A stretch of DNA of 64,000 nucleotides from Bartonella sp. M0177 (GCF_016102285.1 NZ_JACFOY010000001.1:620001-684000), one strand, 5' to 3'; positions 18,793 through 28,408 are shown, counted from the first letter of the stretch. Notes: a model not told the origin generated them from the sequence alone. A program made the numbers and translations.

Positions 18793-18820
18793 GACCCGAT
18801 TTGCTTTATCAAATCGGGTC
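18793..18820 (+). promoter_or_regulatory. Perfect hairpin abutting the kdsD start codon
   Basis: An 11-bp perfect inverted repeat (GACCCGATTTG at 18793-18803, CAAATCGGGTC at 18810-18820) with a 6-base loop ends exactly at the base before ATG 18821. No T run follows, so it is not a typical terminator. It occupies the position where a ribosome-binding site should be, so it may limit translation or protect the galU 3' end. Confidence 0.55.
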
Positions 18821-19816
18821 ATGATGACAAATAAAACCCCTCATTTTTCTGCTGATGATGCAGTTAAATCTGCAAAACATACCATTTCTATCGAGAGTGC
18901 AGGGCTTGAAGCCATAAAAAAAGCTTTGGAAGATGGTCTTTCCAAGCCTTTTGCCGAAGCGGTCAAATGCATTCTTCAATCAAAAGGTAGGGTTATTGTT
19001 ACCGGACTCGGGAAGAGTGGCCATATCGGAACAAAAATCGCCGCAACTCTTGCCTCCACCGGTACACCGGCATTTTTTGTCCATGCTGCAGAAGCAAACC
19101 ATGGCGATCTGGGAATGATCGAAGTGGGGGACGTCATCCTTGCAATATCATGGTCGGGCGAGACTGTTGAACTTGGCGGAATATTGAATCATGCTGCCCG
19201 CTTCCGTATCCCGCTCATTGCACTCACTTCCGGCGCAAATTCGGCTTTGGGGCAAGCAGCAGATATTTTATTACTCCTGCCAAAAGTGGAAGAAGCTTGC
19301 CCGCATGGCCTTGCTCCCACAACGTCTACCACGATGCAGCTTGCTATGGGAGATGCTTTGGCGGTAGCCCTTCTTACAATGCGTGGCTTTACTGCCAGTG
19401 ATTTTAAAATTTTCCACCCCGGCGGTTCTCTCGGAGCAAATTTGAAATTTATCCGTGATATTATGCATCGTGGCGATCGTATTCCTATTGTCAAAAGCGG
19501 AACACCGATGAAAGAAGCCATGCAAGTGCTTATCGAAAAACACTTTGGTTGTGTCGCGGTTGTCGATAGCGACGGCAATTTGGAAGGCATTGTCACAGAC
19601 GGTGACCTTGCTCGCAATATCAATCGGGACCTTTCAAAACTTACGGTCAATGATGTTATGACAAAAGACCCCAAAACAGTCACCCCCGATATGATGGTCG
19701 GTGCAGCAACCGCTTTGATCAACGATCATAAAATTGGTGCACTTCTGGTCGTTGAAAACAAAAAACCGGTTGGTCTTGTTCATTTTCATGATTTATTACG
19801 AATTGGTGCGATTTAA
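18821..19816 (+). CDS. kdsD: D-arabinose 5-phosphate isomerase (KdsD/KpsF/GutQ family)
   Basis: 331-residue cytosolic enzyme converting ribulose 5-phosphate to arabinose 5-phosphate, the first step to Kdo of lipopolysaccharide. An N-terminal SIS sugar-isomerase domain (about 45-185, with VTGLGKSGHIGTKIAATLAS and AISWSGETVEL) precedes two CBS domains (about 215-330, with GIVTDGDLARN). Family length is about 325. The start is one of two adjacent ATGs (18821 or 18824). Neither has a clear ribosome-binding site, because a hairpin fills that position. It lies 44 bases downstream of galU and is probably co-transcribed with it. Confidence 0.93.
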   Translation: MMTNKTPHFSADDAVKSAKHTISIESAGLEAIKKALEDGLSKPFAEAVKCILQSKGRVIVTGLGKSGHIGTKIAATLASTGTPAFFVHAAEANHGDLGMIEVGDVILAISWSGETVELGGILNHAARFRIPLIALTSGANSALGQAADILLLLPKVEEACPHGLAPTTSTTMQLAMGDALAVALLTMRGFTASDFKIFHPGGSLGANLKFIRDIMHRGDRIPIVKSGTPMKEAMQVLIEKHFGCVAVVDSDGNLEGIVTDGDLARNINRDLSKLTVNDVMTKDPKTVTPDMMVGAATALINDHKIGALLVVENKKPVGLVHFHDLLRIGAI

Positions 19817-20076
19817 AAATATTGTCACTACTTCAACTATAATTTTGTCGAATAATGAAAAACATTAAATTGTTTTATATAATTAATAATGTTCAATTTT
19901 ATTTATAATTTTACTTATTATGATATATTTTTATCTATTTTGTCTTTTAAAGGCCTATCTTTATAAATTTTTATTTCTGAAAATTGCTTTATTTGCAAAT
20001 TGAGATTATCCTTCAATCCCCATGTCGAAGTCCGGTATGGGACTAAGCATAAAAACTATTATGTGGAGGATTTTTG
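19817..20076. other. AT-rich intergenic spacer before aldA
   Basis: About 260 bases, with a core (about 19840-19990) of nearly pure A/T. No gene or terminator is evident. It resembles the other AT-rich spacers in this window (about 9.1, 21.6, 30.1 and 33.4 kb). Confidence 0.5.
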
Positions 20077-21510
20077 ATGACACCTGAACTTAATTTTATC
20101 GACGGGAAGCTCGTTGATTGCAAAGGATGCAACACGATTCCTGTTACCAATCCTTCAACTGACGAAGTTATTGGAGAAATTTATGAAACGCCGAAGGGGG
20201 AAGTTGACAGGGCTGTTGCAGCAGCTAAAAAAGCGCAACCGGCATGGGAGAAATTACCGGCAATAGAACGCGCAAAATTCTTGAAGCAGATTGCCCAAAA
20301 AGTGCGCGAGCATGCGGACGAGGTCGCAAACATTCTGGTGAGAGAACAGGGAAAAACACAGGCACTTGCCAAGGTGGAAGCGAATTTTACCGCCGACTAT
20401 ATGGATTATATGGCAGGTTGGGCGCGTCGCATTGAAGGGGAAATTATTCCCTCGGACCGTCCGGGTGAAACCATTTTATTGATGCGACAGGCTATTGGTG
20501 TTGTGGGCGGTATTTTGCCGTGGAATTTTCCGTTCTTCCTGATTGCCAGAAAAATGGCTCCAGCACTTCTTGTCGGCAATACGATTGTCATCAAGCCAAG
20601 TGTCGAAACGCCGCTCAATGCTTCTATTTTTGCTAAAATCGTTGCCAATACAGATTTACCGAAAGGCGTATTCAATATGGTCTTCGGGCGTGGCTCGACC
20701 ACCGGCCAGAATATTTGCGAAAATCCCGATGTCGGGCTTGTAAGCTTTACCGGTTCTGTCGATACCGGCGTTCGCATTATGTCCGCTGCCGCAAAGAACA
20801 TTACCAAAGTCAATCTGGAACTTGGTGGTAAAGCGCCGGCAATTGTTGCTAAAGATGCCGATCTTGACCTTGCTGTCCGTGCTATTCTAGCGTCACGTGT
20901 TATCAATACGGGACAGGTTTGTAACTGTGCGGAACGGGTTTATGTCGATAGAGCTATAGAAGCCGAATTCCTCGAGCGAATGAGCAAAGCTATGAAAGCG
21001 GTACGCTATGGCAATCCGGAAAAAATGGCCGATGCGGACATGGGACCGTTGATTAATAAAGCAGCGTTGTCTTCAGTTTCCGGCTTTGTCGACAGAGCAC
21101 TCAAAGAAGGTGCCGAATGTCTTGTCGGTGGTGAACCTGCTGATATAAAGCAAGGTAACTTCTATCAGCCGACATTGCTTGCCCATTGCAAACAGAAAAT
21201 GGAGATTGTCCAGAACGAAGTGTTCGGACCGGTTCTTCCTGTCGTCGCATTTGATACAATTGATGACGCTATTGAAATGGCGAATGACACGATTTATGGC
21301 CTCACATCGTCGATCTATACAAAAGATCTTTCGACCGCCATGCGCGCATCAAACGAACTCCGTTTTGGAGAGACCTATATCAATCGCGAAAATTTCGAAG
21401 CGATGCAAGGTTTTCATGCAGGAACTAAAAAATCAGGCATTGGTGGAGCCGACGGCAAGCATGGCATACTTGAATATACCCATACTCATGTTGTTTATAT
21501 ACAGAACTGA
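20077..21510 (+). CDS. aldA: Aldehyde dehydrogenase, lactaldehyde dehydrogenase AldA-like
   Basis: 477-residue NAD-dependent aldehyde dehydrogenase. It follows E. coli AldA (lactaldehyde/glycolaldehyde dehydrogenase) closely: FTADYMDYMAGWARRIEGEI, WNFPFFLIARKMAPALL, ITKVNLELGGKAPAIV with the general-base Glu, GQVCNCAERVYV with the catalytic Cys, and the C-terminal NRENFEAMQGFHAG and KSGIGGADGKHG. AldA oxidises L-lactaldehyde to lactate during fucose and rhamnose use, and also glycolaldehyde. GTGGAGGA six bases ahead fixes the ATG at 20077. It is a single gene flanked by AT-rich spacers. Confidence 0.93.
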   Translation: MTPELNFIDGKLVDCKGCNTIPVTNPSTDEVIGEIYETPKGEVDRAVAAAKKAQPAWEKLPAIERAKFLKQIAQKVREHADEVANILVREQGKTQALAKVEANFTADYMDYMAGWARRIEGEIIPSDRPGETILLMRQAIGVVGGILPWNFPFFLIARKMAPALLVGNTIVIKPSVETPLNASIFAKIVANTDLPKGVFNMVFGRGSTTGQNICENPDVGLVSFTGSVDTGVRIMSAAAKNITKVNLELGGKAPAIVAKDADLDLAVRAILASRVINTGQVCNCAERVYVDRAIEAEFLERMSKAMKAVRYGNPEKMADADMGPLINKAALSSVSGFVDRALKEGAECLVGGEPADIKQGNFYQPTLLAHCKQKMEIVQNEVFGPVLPVVAFDTIDDAIEMANDTIYGLTSSIYTKDLSTAMRASNELRFGETYINRENFEAMQGFHAGTKKSGIGGADGKHGILEYTHTHVVYIQN

Positions 21511-21537
21511 ATAACGGATAAGTTCAATTTTCAACAT

Positions 21538-21570
21538 CATCGGAAGCAACCGAAAAAGTTGCTTCCGATG
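21538..21570 (+). terminator. Hairpin after aldA, probable terminator
   Basis: A 13-bp perfect stem (CATCGGAAGCAAC with GTTGCTTCCGATG) and a 7-base loop, 28 bases past the aldA stop. No T run follows on the plus strand, so it may act with Rho or mainly as a 3'-end stabiliser. Confidence 0.6.
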
Positions 21571-21881
21571 AAAAATCTATATTTAAAAAGACGTAAAGTT
21601 TATTTATCGTAAACATTTATATACTTATAAATAATATGTTAAATAAAACGTTATTTAACATATGTTATTATAAAATTTAATAAACATATAAATATATTGA
21701 TTTTATATTTATGTAATTGAATTTAATGATATTTTTCAAACTAAATAGGATTTTTTTCTAATTAAACTGAAAAATAGATATATATATTTTATCTATTTGT
21801 TGTTAGAAGTAATAATTATCTCTGTATTTCATTTGGAGAAAAGGGATAAATAAAGAGACCATATAAAAAGGACAGTTCATA
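21571..21881. other. AT-rich intergenic spacer before the peptide locus
   Basis: About 310 bases of very AT-rich DNA without an open frame of note. It should contain the promoter of the peptide-utilisation cluster. No operator can be recognised by eye. Confidence 0.5.
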
Positions 21882-23006
21882 TTGCTCAGGCCGCAACCAA
21901 TTGCCGATGAAGAACGGCTAACGCGTATCCGCCGTTTGCGTGAAAAAATGGCTGCTGAAAATGTTGATGCGGTGTTTTTGGGAGCAACATCCAATCTACG
22001 ATATTTTACCGGTCTTGAATGGGGTATGAGCGAGCGCCTGTGCGGTGCACTGATCTCTCATGAAAAACTCACCTATATTGTTCCGGCATTCGAGCATTCG
22101 AGATTGGAAGAATTACCGCATTTGTCGGGAGATATTGTCGTCTGGCAGGAAGACGAAAGCCCGTTTGACAAATTGACCATGCTTTTGCATCCAAAAGGAA
22201 TATTGGCTGTCGATGAAGCAATTCCCACGAATTTCTTTCTCGCATTGGCATCGTTGATCGGTCATTCCCGTCTAACCGGTGCTCATCAATTCACGACATA
22301 TTTGCGGATGGAAAAATCAGAAAATGAAATTGCGCTCATCCAATATGCGATGGATGTTACTTTGGAAGTGCAAAAACGTGTGCGTGATTTTTTGCGTCCG
22401 GGGATATCTTCATATGAGGTTATAAAGTTTATTGATGAAGCCCATCGCAAGCTTTGCAGAAACGGTTCGAGCTTTGCAATTGTTTCATTTGGCAAGGCCA
22501 CGTCGATACCTCATGGAGTTGAAAGCGAACAGATATTGCAGAAACAGGATCCGGTGCTGATTGATATAGGCACAACGGTAGAAGGATATCATTCCGATAT
22601 TACACGAACCTATATGATTGGCGACGTGACAGACGATTTCGCTAAAAAATGGGATATAGAAAAGCAATTGCAAAATATTGTTTTCAATGCCTGCAAAATT
22701 GGTGGTCGTGCAGCAGATGTGGACAATGCCGGACGAAAAGCGTTGGAAATGTTTGATCTGGGGCCGAATTATCAACTGCCGGGGATACCTCATCGCATTG
22801 GCCATGGTCTTGGCCTCGATATTCATGAGGAGCCGTATGTTTCCCGTCATGATAACACTATTCTGAAGCCGGGTATGTGCTTTTCGGACGAGCCGACCCT
22901 TATCTTCCCGGGTAAGCTCGGTATCCGTCTGGAAGACGCAATCTATATGACAAAAGACGGGCCGAAGTGGTTTACACAACCGGCACTTGATCCTGTTACT
23001 GTTTAA
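21882..23006 (+). CDS. M24 family metallopeptidase (Xaa-Pro dipeptidase/aminopeptidase type)
   Basis: 374-residue cytosolic peptidase. An N-terminal creatinase/prolidase domain (about 15-145, RIRRLREKMAAENVDAVFL) precedes the pita-bread catalytic domain. Metal-site blocks are LIDIGTTVEGYHSDITRTY (two Asp), the His in HRIGHGLGLDIHEEPYV, and the Glu residues in DEPTLIFPG and GIRLEDA. Such enzymes remove residues next to proline. It starts with TTG, preceded by AAAAGGAC; no ATG lies nearby. It sits just ahead of the dppA-F-like genes, so it likely processes imported proline-containing peptides. Confidence 0.9.
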   Translation: MLRPQPIADEERLTRIRRLREKMAAENVDAVFLGATSNLRYFTGLEWGMSERLCGALISHEKLTYIVPAFEHSRLEELPHLSGDIVVWQEDESPFDKLTMLLHPKGILAVDEAIPTNFFLALASLIGHSRLTGAHQFTTYLRMEKSENEIALIQYAMDVTLEVQKRVRDFLRPGISSYEVIKFIDEAHRKLCRNGSSFAIVSFGKATSIPHGVESEQILQKQDPVLIDIGTTVEGYHSDITRTYMIGDVTDDFAKKWDIEKQLQNIVFNACKIGGRAADVDNAGRKALEMFDLGPNYQLPGIPHRIGHGLGLDIHEEPYVSRHDNTILKPGMCFSDEPTLIFPGKLGIRLEDAIYMTKDGPKWFTQPALDPVTV

Positions 23007-23062
23007 TGCCGGTATAGAATTTCGATAATAGAACGAACACGCAAAAAGAGAGAGGAACCATT

Positions 23063-24667
23063 ATGAAAATATTAAGGACAATTGCGCTGGCAAGCGTATC
23101 GGTGGCAAGCCTTGCCACACTTTCTTTGTCGGCAAATGCAAAAACGCTCGTCTACTGTTCCGAGGCGTCGCCCGAGGGGTTTGATCCGGCTGCATATACG
23201 ACTGGAACGACTTTCGATGCCAGTGCGCATACAGTCTATAACGGCCTTGTTGATTTCAAAAAAGGAACAACCGAGGTTATACCGGCACTGGCCGAGAGCT
23301 GGGATATTTCAGCCGATGGTCTGGAATATACATTTCATTTGAGAAAGGGGGTACATTTCCACAAAACCTCCTATTTTTCACCAACGCGCGATTTCAATGC
23401 TGACGATGTCGTCTTTTCGATTGAACGGCAGTGGAAGAAAGATAATCCTTGGTACAACTATGCTCCGGGGCTATCGTGGCAATATTTCAATAGCATGGGA
23501 TTTGGCAAACTTCTCAAAGATGTAAAGAAGGTCGATGATCATACAGTCAAAATCACACTGAACCAGCCGGAAGCACCGTTTTTGGCCGATTTGGCAATGA
23601 ACTTTATTTCGATCATGTCGAAGGAATATGCGGACAAGCTGCAGGCAGACGGAAAAATGGTCGAGCTCAATGCAAAACCGGTGGGAACAGGACCATTTAT
23701 CTTTGTTTCCTATCAAAAGGATGCGGTGATCCGTTATAAGGCAAATCCTGATTATTTTGAAGGCAAACAACCGCTTGATAATTTGGTTTTTGCCATCACA
23801 ACAGACCCGTCAGTGCGCGCACAAAAGCTGAAAGCCGGCGAATGTCAGGTGATTTCTAATCCGGCGCCTGCCGACGTTGCAGGATTGAAGGCAAATCCGG
23901 ATTTGGTTGTAAAAGAACAGCCGGGGCTCAATGTAGCTTATCTTGCTTATAATACTCTTCAACCGCCTTTTGATAAGGTTGAAGTGCGTCAGGCTTTGAA
24001 TATGGCGATTAACAAGAAGATTATTCTGGAAGCTGTTTACGAAGGGGCAGGCACTCCTGCCAAGACGCCGATACCACCCACAATGTGGTCTTATAACAAA
24101 TCCATCGAAGAAGATAATTATAATCCTGAAGCGGCCAAAGCACTGCTGGACAAAGCAGGTGTTAAAGACCTGAAAATGAAGATTTGGGCAATGCCGGTCA
24201 GCCGTCCCTATATGCCGAATGCCCGACGTGCCGCAGAATTGATGCAGGCCGATTTGGGAAAAATTGGTGTCAAGGTCGAGATTGCCACATTGGAATGGGG
24301 CGAATACGTCAAACGGTTGCGTGAAAAAGACCGCGACGGAGCTGTTATAATGGGGTGGACAGGCGATAATGGTGATCCGGATAACTTCCTGAGTGTTCTC
24401 TCTTCGTGTGCTTCTATTGGCAGCAATAATTATGCAAATTGGTGTTACGAACCGTTTGACAAAATCATTTCGGAAGCAAAAAAATCGGCGGATCATGAAA
24501 AACGCATAGAACTTTATGAACAAGCTCAGGCTATTTTCAAACAGCAAGCTCCCTGGTTTGTCATCGCCAACTCGACGGTGGCTATGCCAATGTCAAAAAA
24601 AGTAAAAAACTATGTTATTGATCCGGTTGGTGCTCACCGCTTTGTCAATGTAGATATAGATGAGTAA
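23063..24667 (+). CDS. dppA: Dipeptide ABC transporter substrate-binding protein, first copy
   Basis: 534-residue periplasmic binding protein of the DppA family. Signal peptide TIALASVSVASLATLSLSAN with cleavage near ANAK, then the opening block LVYCSEASPEGFDPAAYTTG also found in E. coli DppA. Internal family blocks include VGTGPFIFVSYQKDAVIRYK and GWTGDNGDPDNFL. GAGAGAGGAACC precedes the ATG. The next gene encodes a paralogue of identical length. It binds di- or oligopeptides (heme is also reported for some DppA proteins) and delivers them to the DppBCDF complex encoded downstream. Confidence 0.92.
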   Translation: MKILRTIALASVSVASLATLSLSANAKTLVYCSEASPEGFDPAAYTTGTTFDASAHTVYNGLVDFKKGTTEVIPALAESWDISADGLEYTFHLRKGVHFHKTSYFSPTRDFNADDVVFSIERQWKKDNPWYNYAPGLSWQYFNSMGFGKLLKDVKKVDDHTVKITLNQPEAPFLADLAMNFISIMSKEYADKLQADGKMVELNAKPVGTGPFIFVSYQKDAVIRYKANPDYFEGKQPLDNLVFAITTDPSVRAQKLKAGECQVISNPAPADVAGLKANPDLVVKEQPGLNVAYLAYNTLQPPFDKVEVRQALNMAINKKIILEAVYEGAGTPAKTPIPPTMWSYNKSIEEDNYNPEAAKALLDKAGVKDLKMKIWAMPVSRPYMPNARRAAELMQADLGKIGVKVEIATLEWGEYVKRLREKDRDGAVIMGWTGDNGDPDNFLSVLSSCASIGSNNYANWCYEPFDKIISEAKKSADHEKRIELYEQAQAIFKQQAPWFVIANSTVAMPMSKKVKNYVIDPVGAHRFVNVDIDE

Positions 24668-24674
24668 TAGAAGC

Positions 24675-24715
24675 TTTATATTGGCCATAGACATATCAAA
24701 TATGGTCAATATAAA
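24675..24715 (+). promoter_or_regulatory. Hairpin between the two dppA copies
   Basis: A 15-bp stem with one G-U pair (24675-24689 with 24701-24715) and an 11-base loop starts 8 bases after the first dppA stop. A perfect TATAAT follows at 24722-24727. The hairpin may stabilise the upstream binding-protein mRNA or reduce read-through; the TATAAT may give the second copy its own promoter, although no clear -35 is visible. Confidence 0.5.
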
Positions 24716-24817
24716 CTTGGATATAATAAAGGTTCGTCTTTTTGTTCCAGTGTTTTAAACATGTGTAACAATCAGGCTCGAATAAAAACGTATTAATAAA
24801 ATGATATCGGGGAAACC

Positions 24818-26422
24818 ATGAAATTATTGAAAGAGTTCGTGTTATCTATCGGAGTAGTAACAGCATTTTTCGCAATTTCCCATGAAGCATCGGCAAAAAA
24901 TCTGGTTTATTGTTCGGAAGCATCTCCGGAAGGTTTTGACCCTGCGCTTTATGCAAACGGAACAGCTTTTGATGCATCTGCATGGACTGTTTATAATCGT
25001 TTGGTAGAATTTGATCCGGATAAACCGGGCGTTTTCCCGGGCCTTGCCGAAAGCTGGCAAATATCCGATGACGGGAAAGAATACACTTTCCGTTTGCGAA
25101 AAAATGTAAAATTCCAAAAGACTGCTTTTTTCACCCCCACACGAACATTGAATGCGGATGATGTGATTTTCACATTTGATCGCGCTAGAAATCCGGACAA
25201 TCCTTGGCATACCTATACATCCGGTATCCGCTATCAATATTTTGAAAGTATGGGGCTTAACACGCTCATCAAGGGTATCGTGAAAGTCGATGACCAAACG
25301 GTCAAATTCATTCTTGAGCGACCGGATGCTCCCTTTCTTGCCGATCTCGCCATGGCATTTTTATCGATTAATTCGCTTGAATATGCTCAACAATTGGAAA
25401 AGCAGGGAAAACGGGAACAGTTCAATCTTCAACCGGTCGGAACAGGACCATTTTCTTTTGTTGCATATCAAAAAGACGCGCTGATACGCTATAAGGCAAA
25501 TAGTGACTATTATGCGGGAAAGCCGAAGATAGACAATCTTGTTTTTTCAATCACGACAGATCCGGCCGTTCGCGCACAAAAGCTGAAGGCCGGCGAATGT
25601 GACATCATGTCTTATCCGGCTCCGGCCGATATTGGTGAATTGAAATCAAATCCGGATTTGAAAGTTGTCGAGCAACCGGGATTGAATATAGCCTATATGG
25701 CTTATAATACGACAATGCCTCCCTTTGACAATGTTGATGTAAGGCGTGCACTCAATATGTCGGTCAATAAAAAGGCCATTGTTGATGCTGTTTTTGATGG
25801 TGCGGCAATAGTGGCAAAAAATCCCATGCCACCGACAATTTGGGGTTACAATGACAATGTCAAGGATGATGCATATGATCCGGAGAAAGCCAAACAAATG
25901 CTGGAAGCTGCCGGTGTCAAGAACTTCAAAATGAAGATTTGGGCAATGCCGATAAGTCGGCCTTATATGCCTAACGCACGACGCGCTGCAGAACTCATTC
26001 AATCGGACTTCAAAAAAGTTGGTGTAGATGCCGAAATCGTCTCTATGGAATGGGGTGAATATGTGAAAGCGGGTAAAGCAAGGGATCGTGACGGTGCCAT
26101 TATTCTCGGCTGGACGGGAGATAATGGTGATCCGGATAACTTCCTTGGTGTTTTGCTTTCATGCATTTCAAGAGGGACTACGAATTATGCGGGTTGGTGC
26201 AGTAAGCCGTTTGATGATCTCATTGAAAAGGGTAAGACTGTCACCGACCAGCAAGAGCGCACGAGACTTTACGAACAAGCCCAGTTGATATTCAAAGATC
26301 AGGCTCCCTGGCTGACGCTCGATCATTCGACCGTATTTATGCCAATGCGGAAGAACGTAACCGGCTTCAAACTCTATCCGGTATCGGGCTATCGTTTTGA
26401 ACATGTTGATATAGAAAATTAA
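24818..26422 (+). CDS. dppA: Dipeptide ABC transporter substrate-binding protein, second copy
   Basis: 534-residue DppA-family binding protein, paralogous to the preceding gene over its whole length without obvious gaps. Shared blocks include NLVYCSEASPEGFDPA, VGTGPFSFVAYQKDALIRYK, KIWAMPISRPYMPNARRAAE and ILGWTGDNGDPDNFL. The signal peptide ends near HEASA. ATCGGGGAAACC precedes the ATG. Substitutions are scattered through the protein, so the duplication is not recent and the two copies probably differ in peptide preference. It is the closest binding protein to the permease genes. Confidence 0.92.
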   Translation: MKLLKEFVLSIGVVTAFFAISHEASAKNLVYCSEASPEGFDPALYANGTAFDASAWTVYNRLVEFDPDKPGVFPGLAESWQISDDGKEYTFRLRKNVKFQKTAFFTPTRTLNADDVIFTFDRARNPDNPWHTYTSGIRYQYFESMGLNTLIKGIVKVDDQTVKFILERPDAPFLADLAMAFLSINSLEYAQQLEKQGKREQFNLQPVGTGPFSFVAYQKDALIRYKANSDYYAGKPKIDNLVFSITTDPAVRAQKLKAGECDIMSYPAPADIGELKSNPDLKVVEQPGLNIAYMAYNTTMPPFDNVDVRRALNMSVNKKAIVDAVFDGAAIVAKNPMPPTIWGYNDNVKDDAYDPEKAKQMLEAAGVKNFKMKIWAMPISRPYMPNARRAAELIQSDFKKVGVDAEIVSMEWGEYVKAGKARDRDGAIILGWTGDNGDPDNFLGVLLSCISRGTTNYAGWCSKPFDDLIEKGKTVTDQQERTRLYEQAQLIFKDQAPWLTLDHSTVFMPMRKNVTGFKLYPVSGYRFEHVDIEN

Positions 26423-26484
26423 CTGTTGGTTGATGCGTGAATAATGGCAGCTATTAGACCGGGCAGTATGGGTGCGGAGACAAT

Positions 26485-27504
26485 ATGCTTCGATATTTGT
26501 TGAAAAAAATAGGTTATATCATTCCTACTTTTATAGGAATTACACTTGTTTCTTTCATTTTTGTACATACCTTGCCGGGCGATCCTGTGCTTTTGTTGGC
26601 AGGTGACCGTGGCATGTCTGAAGAACGCCATGCCGAACTGATGACCGAATTCGGTTTCAATCGTCCTTATTGGCAACAATATCTCGACTACTTATGGGGT
26701 GTCCTTCATGGCAATCTGGGCACTTCTTTCGTTTCCAAACGCAGCGTAGCCGAAGAATTCTTTACGCTTTTTCCGGCGACGTTGGAATTGGCATTTTGTG
26801 CCATTATCATCGCTATATTTCTGGGAATTGTTGTTGGCGTTATCGCTTCCGTCAAGCGTGGCTCGTGGTTTGACCAGACTTCAATGGGATTGGCTCTTAC
26901 AGGCTATTCTATGCCAATTTTCTGGTGGGGCCTTTTGCTGATTATGCTCTTTAGTGGAAAATTGGGTTGGACACCGGTTTCAGGGCGGATTTCTTTACTC
27001 TATTATTTTGATCAACCCACCGGCTTTATGCTGATTGATAGCTGGCTATCGGGAGAGGAGGGGGCTTTTGCCTCTGCTGTTTCCCACCTGATTTTACCGA
27101 CATTGGTTTTGGCAACAGTACCTCTTGCAGTGATCGCTCGCCAAACGCGTTCGGCCATGCTCGAAGTTTTGAATGAAGACTATGTCCGCACAGCAAAGGC
27201 CAAAGGCTTGAGCACTTTCCGTGTTGTTGCCATTCATGCATTACGTAATGCCTTTATTCCGATTGTAACAACGATCGGTTTGCAGATAGGAATGCTGATG
27301 GGCGGGGCAATTCTTACCGAGACAATTTTCTCTTGGCCAGGAATTGGAAAGTGGATGATCGATTCAATTTCGAGAAGAGATTACGAATCCGTACAAGGTG
27401 GATTACTCATGATTGCTATGCTTGTGATGGTGGTCAATCTCGTCGTCGATTTGCTTTATGGATTTATCAATCCGAGAGTAAGGCATAGCCAAGGTGTATC
27501 GTAA
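26485..27504 (+). CDS. dppB: Dipeptide ABC transporter permease DppB-like
   Basis: 339-residue inner-membrane permease. It begins MLRYLLKKIGYIIPTFIGIT and has six hydrophobic segments. The cytoplasmic EAA loop YVRTAKAKGLSTFRVVAIHALRNAF (given here as a segment near residues 231-255) contacts the ATPases. Typical blocks are HTLPGDPV and LTETIFSWPGIGKW. It forms the peptide channel with DppC. The stop overlaps the DppC start (TAATG), implying translational coupling. Gene order matches E. coli dppABCDF. Confidence 0.93.
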   Translation: MLRYLLKKIGYIIPTFIGITLVSFIFVHTLPGDPVLLLAGDRGMSEERHAELMTEFGFNRPYWQQYLDYLWGVLHGNLGTSFVSKRSVAEEFFTLFPATLELAFCAIIIAIFLGIVVGVIASVKRGSWFDQTSMGLALTGYSMPIFWWGLLLIMLFSGKLGWTPVSGRISLLYYFDQPTGFMLIDSWLSGEEGAFASAVSHLILPTLVLATVPLAVIARQTRSAMLEVLNEDYVRTAKAKGLSTFRVVAIHALRNAFIPIVTTIGLQIGMLMGGAILTETIFSWPGIGKWMIDSISRRDYESVQGGLLMIAMLVMVVNLVVDLLYGFINPRVRHSQGVS

Positions 27505-28406
27505 TGAATAGTAAAGCTGACAGAAACATATCGGCCGATATCCGACGTCAGGCTTGGCGCGAATTCTGGTTCTCCTTCAGTATGAATCGTGGCGCTGTGA
27601 TCGGTCTTGTCGTGTTTTGCGCTATTGTCCTTCTCGCAGTCCTTGCGCCGTTGATTGCTCCTTATGGATATGACGAGCAGTTTCGTGACGCAATGCAAAG
27701 GCCGCCGGCTTGGCAGACGGGCGGAACGTGGAATTTCATTCTGGGAACTGATGCGGTTGGACGCGATATTTTATCTCGCCTTCTTCATGGAGCGCGCTAT
27801 TCGCTGCTTGTAGGCGTGGTTGTTTCGCTTGCGGCCATGATTGTCGGCATCATTGTCGGCGTTATTGCCGGTTATATAGGGGGCATGATTGAAGTCATCA
27901 TCATGCGTATTATGGATATCATCCTTGCATTTCCGTCGCTCCTTCTGGCTTTGGTGCTCGTCAGTATCGTCGGTTATGGTTTGCAAGGTGCAATTATTGC
28001 AACGGCGGTTGCGCTCCAGCCCCATTTTGTCCGCCTTGCACGTGCCGCAGTCCTTGCGGAAAAAAATCGTGAATATGTCATTGCCGCAAAACTTGCAGGA
28101 GCTGGCCGCGGTCGTTTGATGTTCAAGACCATTCTTCCAAATTGTATGGCTCCCATAATCGTGCAGGGAACTTTTTCTTTTTCCAACGCCATTCTTGATG
28201 TGGCTGCCTTGGGTTTCCTTGGTATGGGGGCGCAAGCGCCCACACCGGAATGGGGAACAATGCTGGCCGATGCGCGTGAATTTATTTCAAGTGCATGGTG
28301 GATTGTTACATTTCCCGGCCTTGCAATATTGATACTTGTTTTGGCAATCAACCTCATGGGGGATGGCCTACGTGACGCACTCGATCCGAAATTGAAAAGG
28401 AGTTGA
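27504..28406 (+). CDS. dppC: Dipeptide ABC transporter permease DppC-like
   Basis: 300-residue inner-membrane permease of the DppC/OppC family. An N-terminal OppC_N segment (about 15-60) carries the first membrane helix. The diagnostic LGTDAVGRDILSRLLHGARYS follows, in two runs near residue 80, then five more helices and the EAA loop around EYVIAAKLAGAGRGRLMF. The C-terminus MGDGLRDALDPKLKRS is standard. The start overlaps the DppB stop by one base, and the stop lies three bases before the next gene's ATG, so all four transport genes form one operon. Confidence 0.93.
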   Translation: MNSKADRNISADIRRQAWREFWFSFSMNRGAVIGLVVFCAIVLLAVLAPLIAPYGYDEQFRDAMQRPPAWQTGGTWNFILGTDAVGRDILSRLLHGARYSLLVGVVVSLAAMIVGIIVGVIAGYIGGMIEVIIMRIMDIILAFPSLLLALVLVSIVGYGLQGAIIATAVALQPHFVRLARAAVLAEKNREYVIAAKLAGAGRGRLMFKTILPNCMAPIIVQGTFSFSNAILDVAALGFLGMGAQAPTPEWGTMLADAREFISSAWWIVTFPGLAILILVLAINLMGDGLRDALDPKLKRS

Positions 28407-28408
28407 AG

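Noticed and set aside
23810-24547. A 245-codon open frame antisense to the first dppA gene
   Set aside because: Shadow of a conserved coding sequence. Similar antisense frames occur opposite the second dppA and dppC genes, as expected from codon composition.
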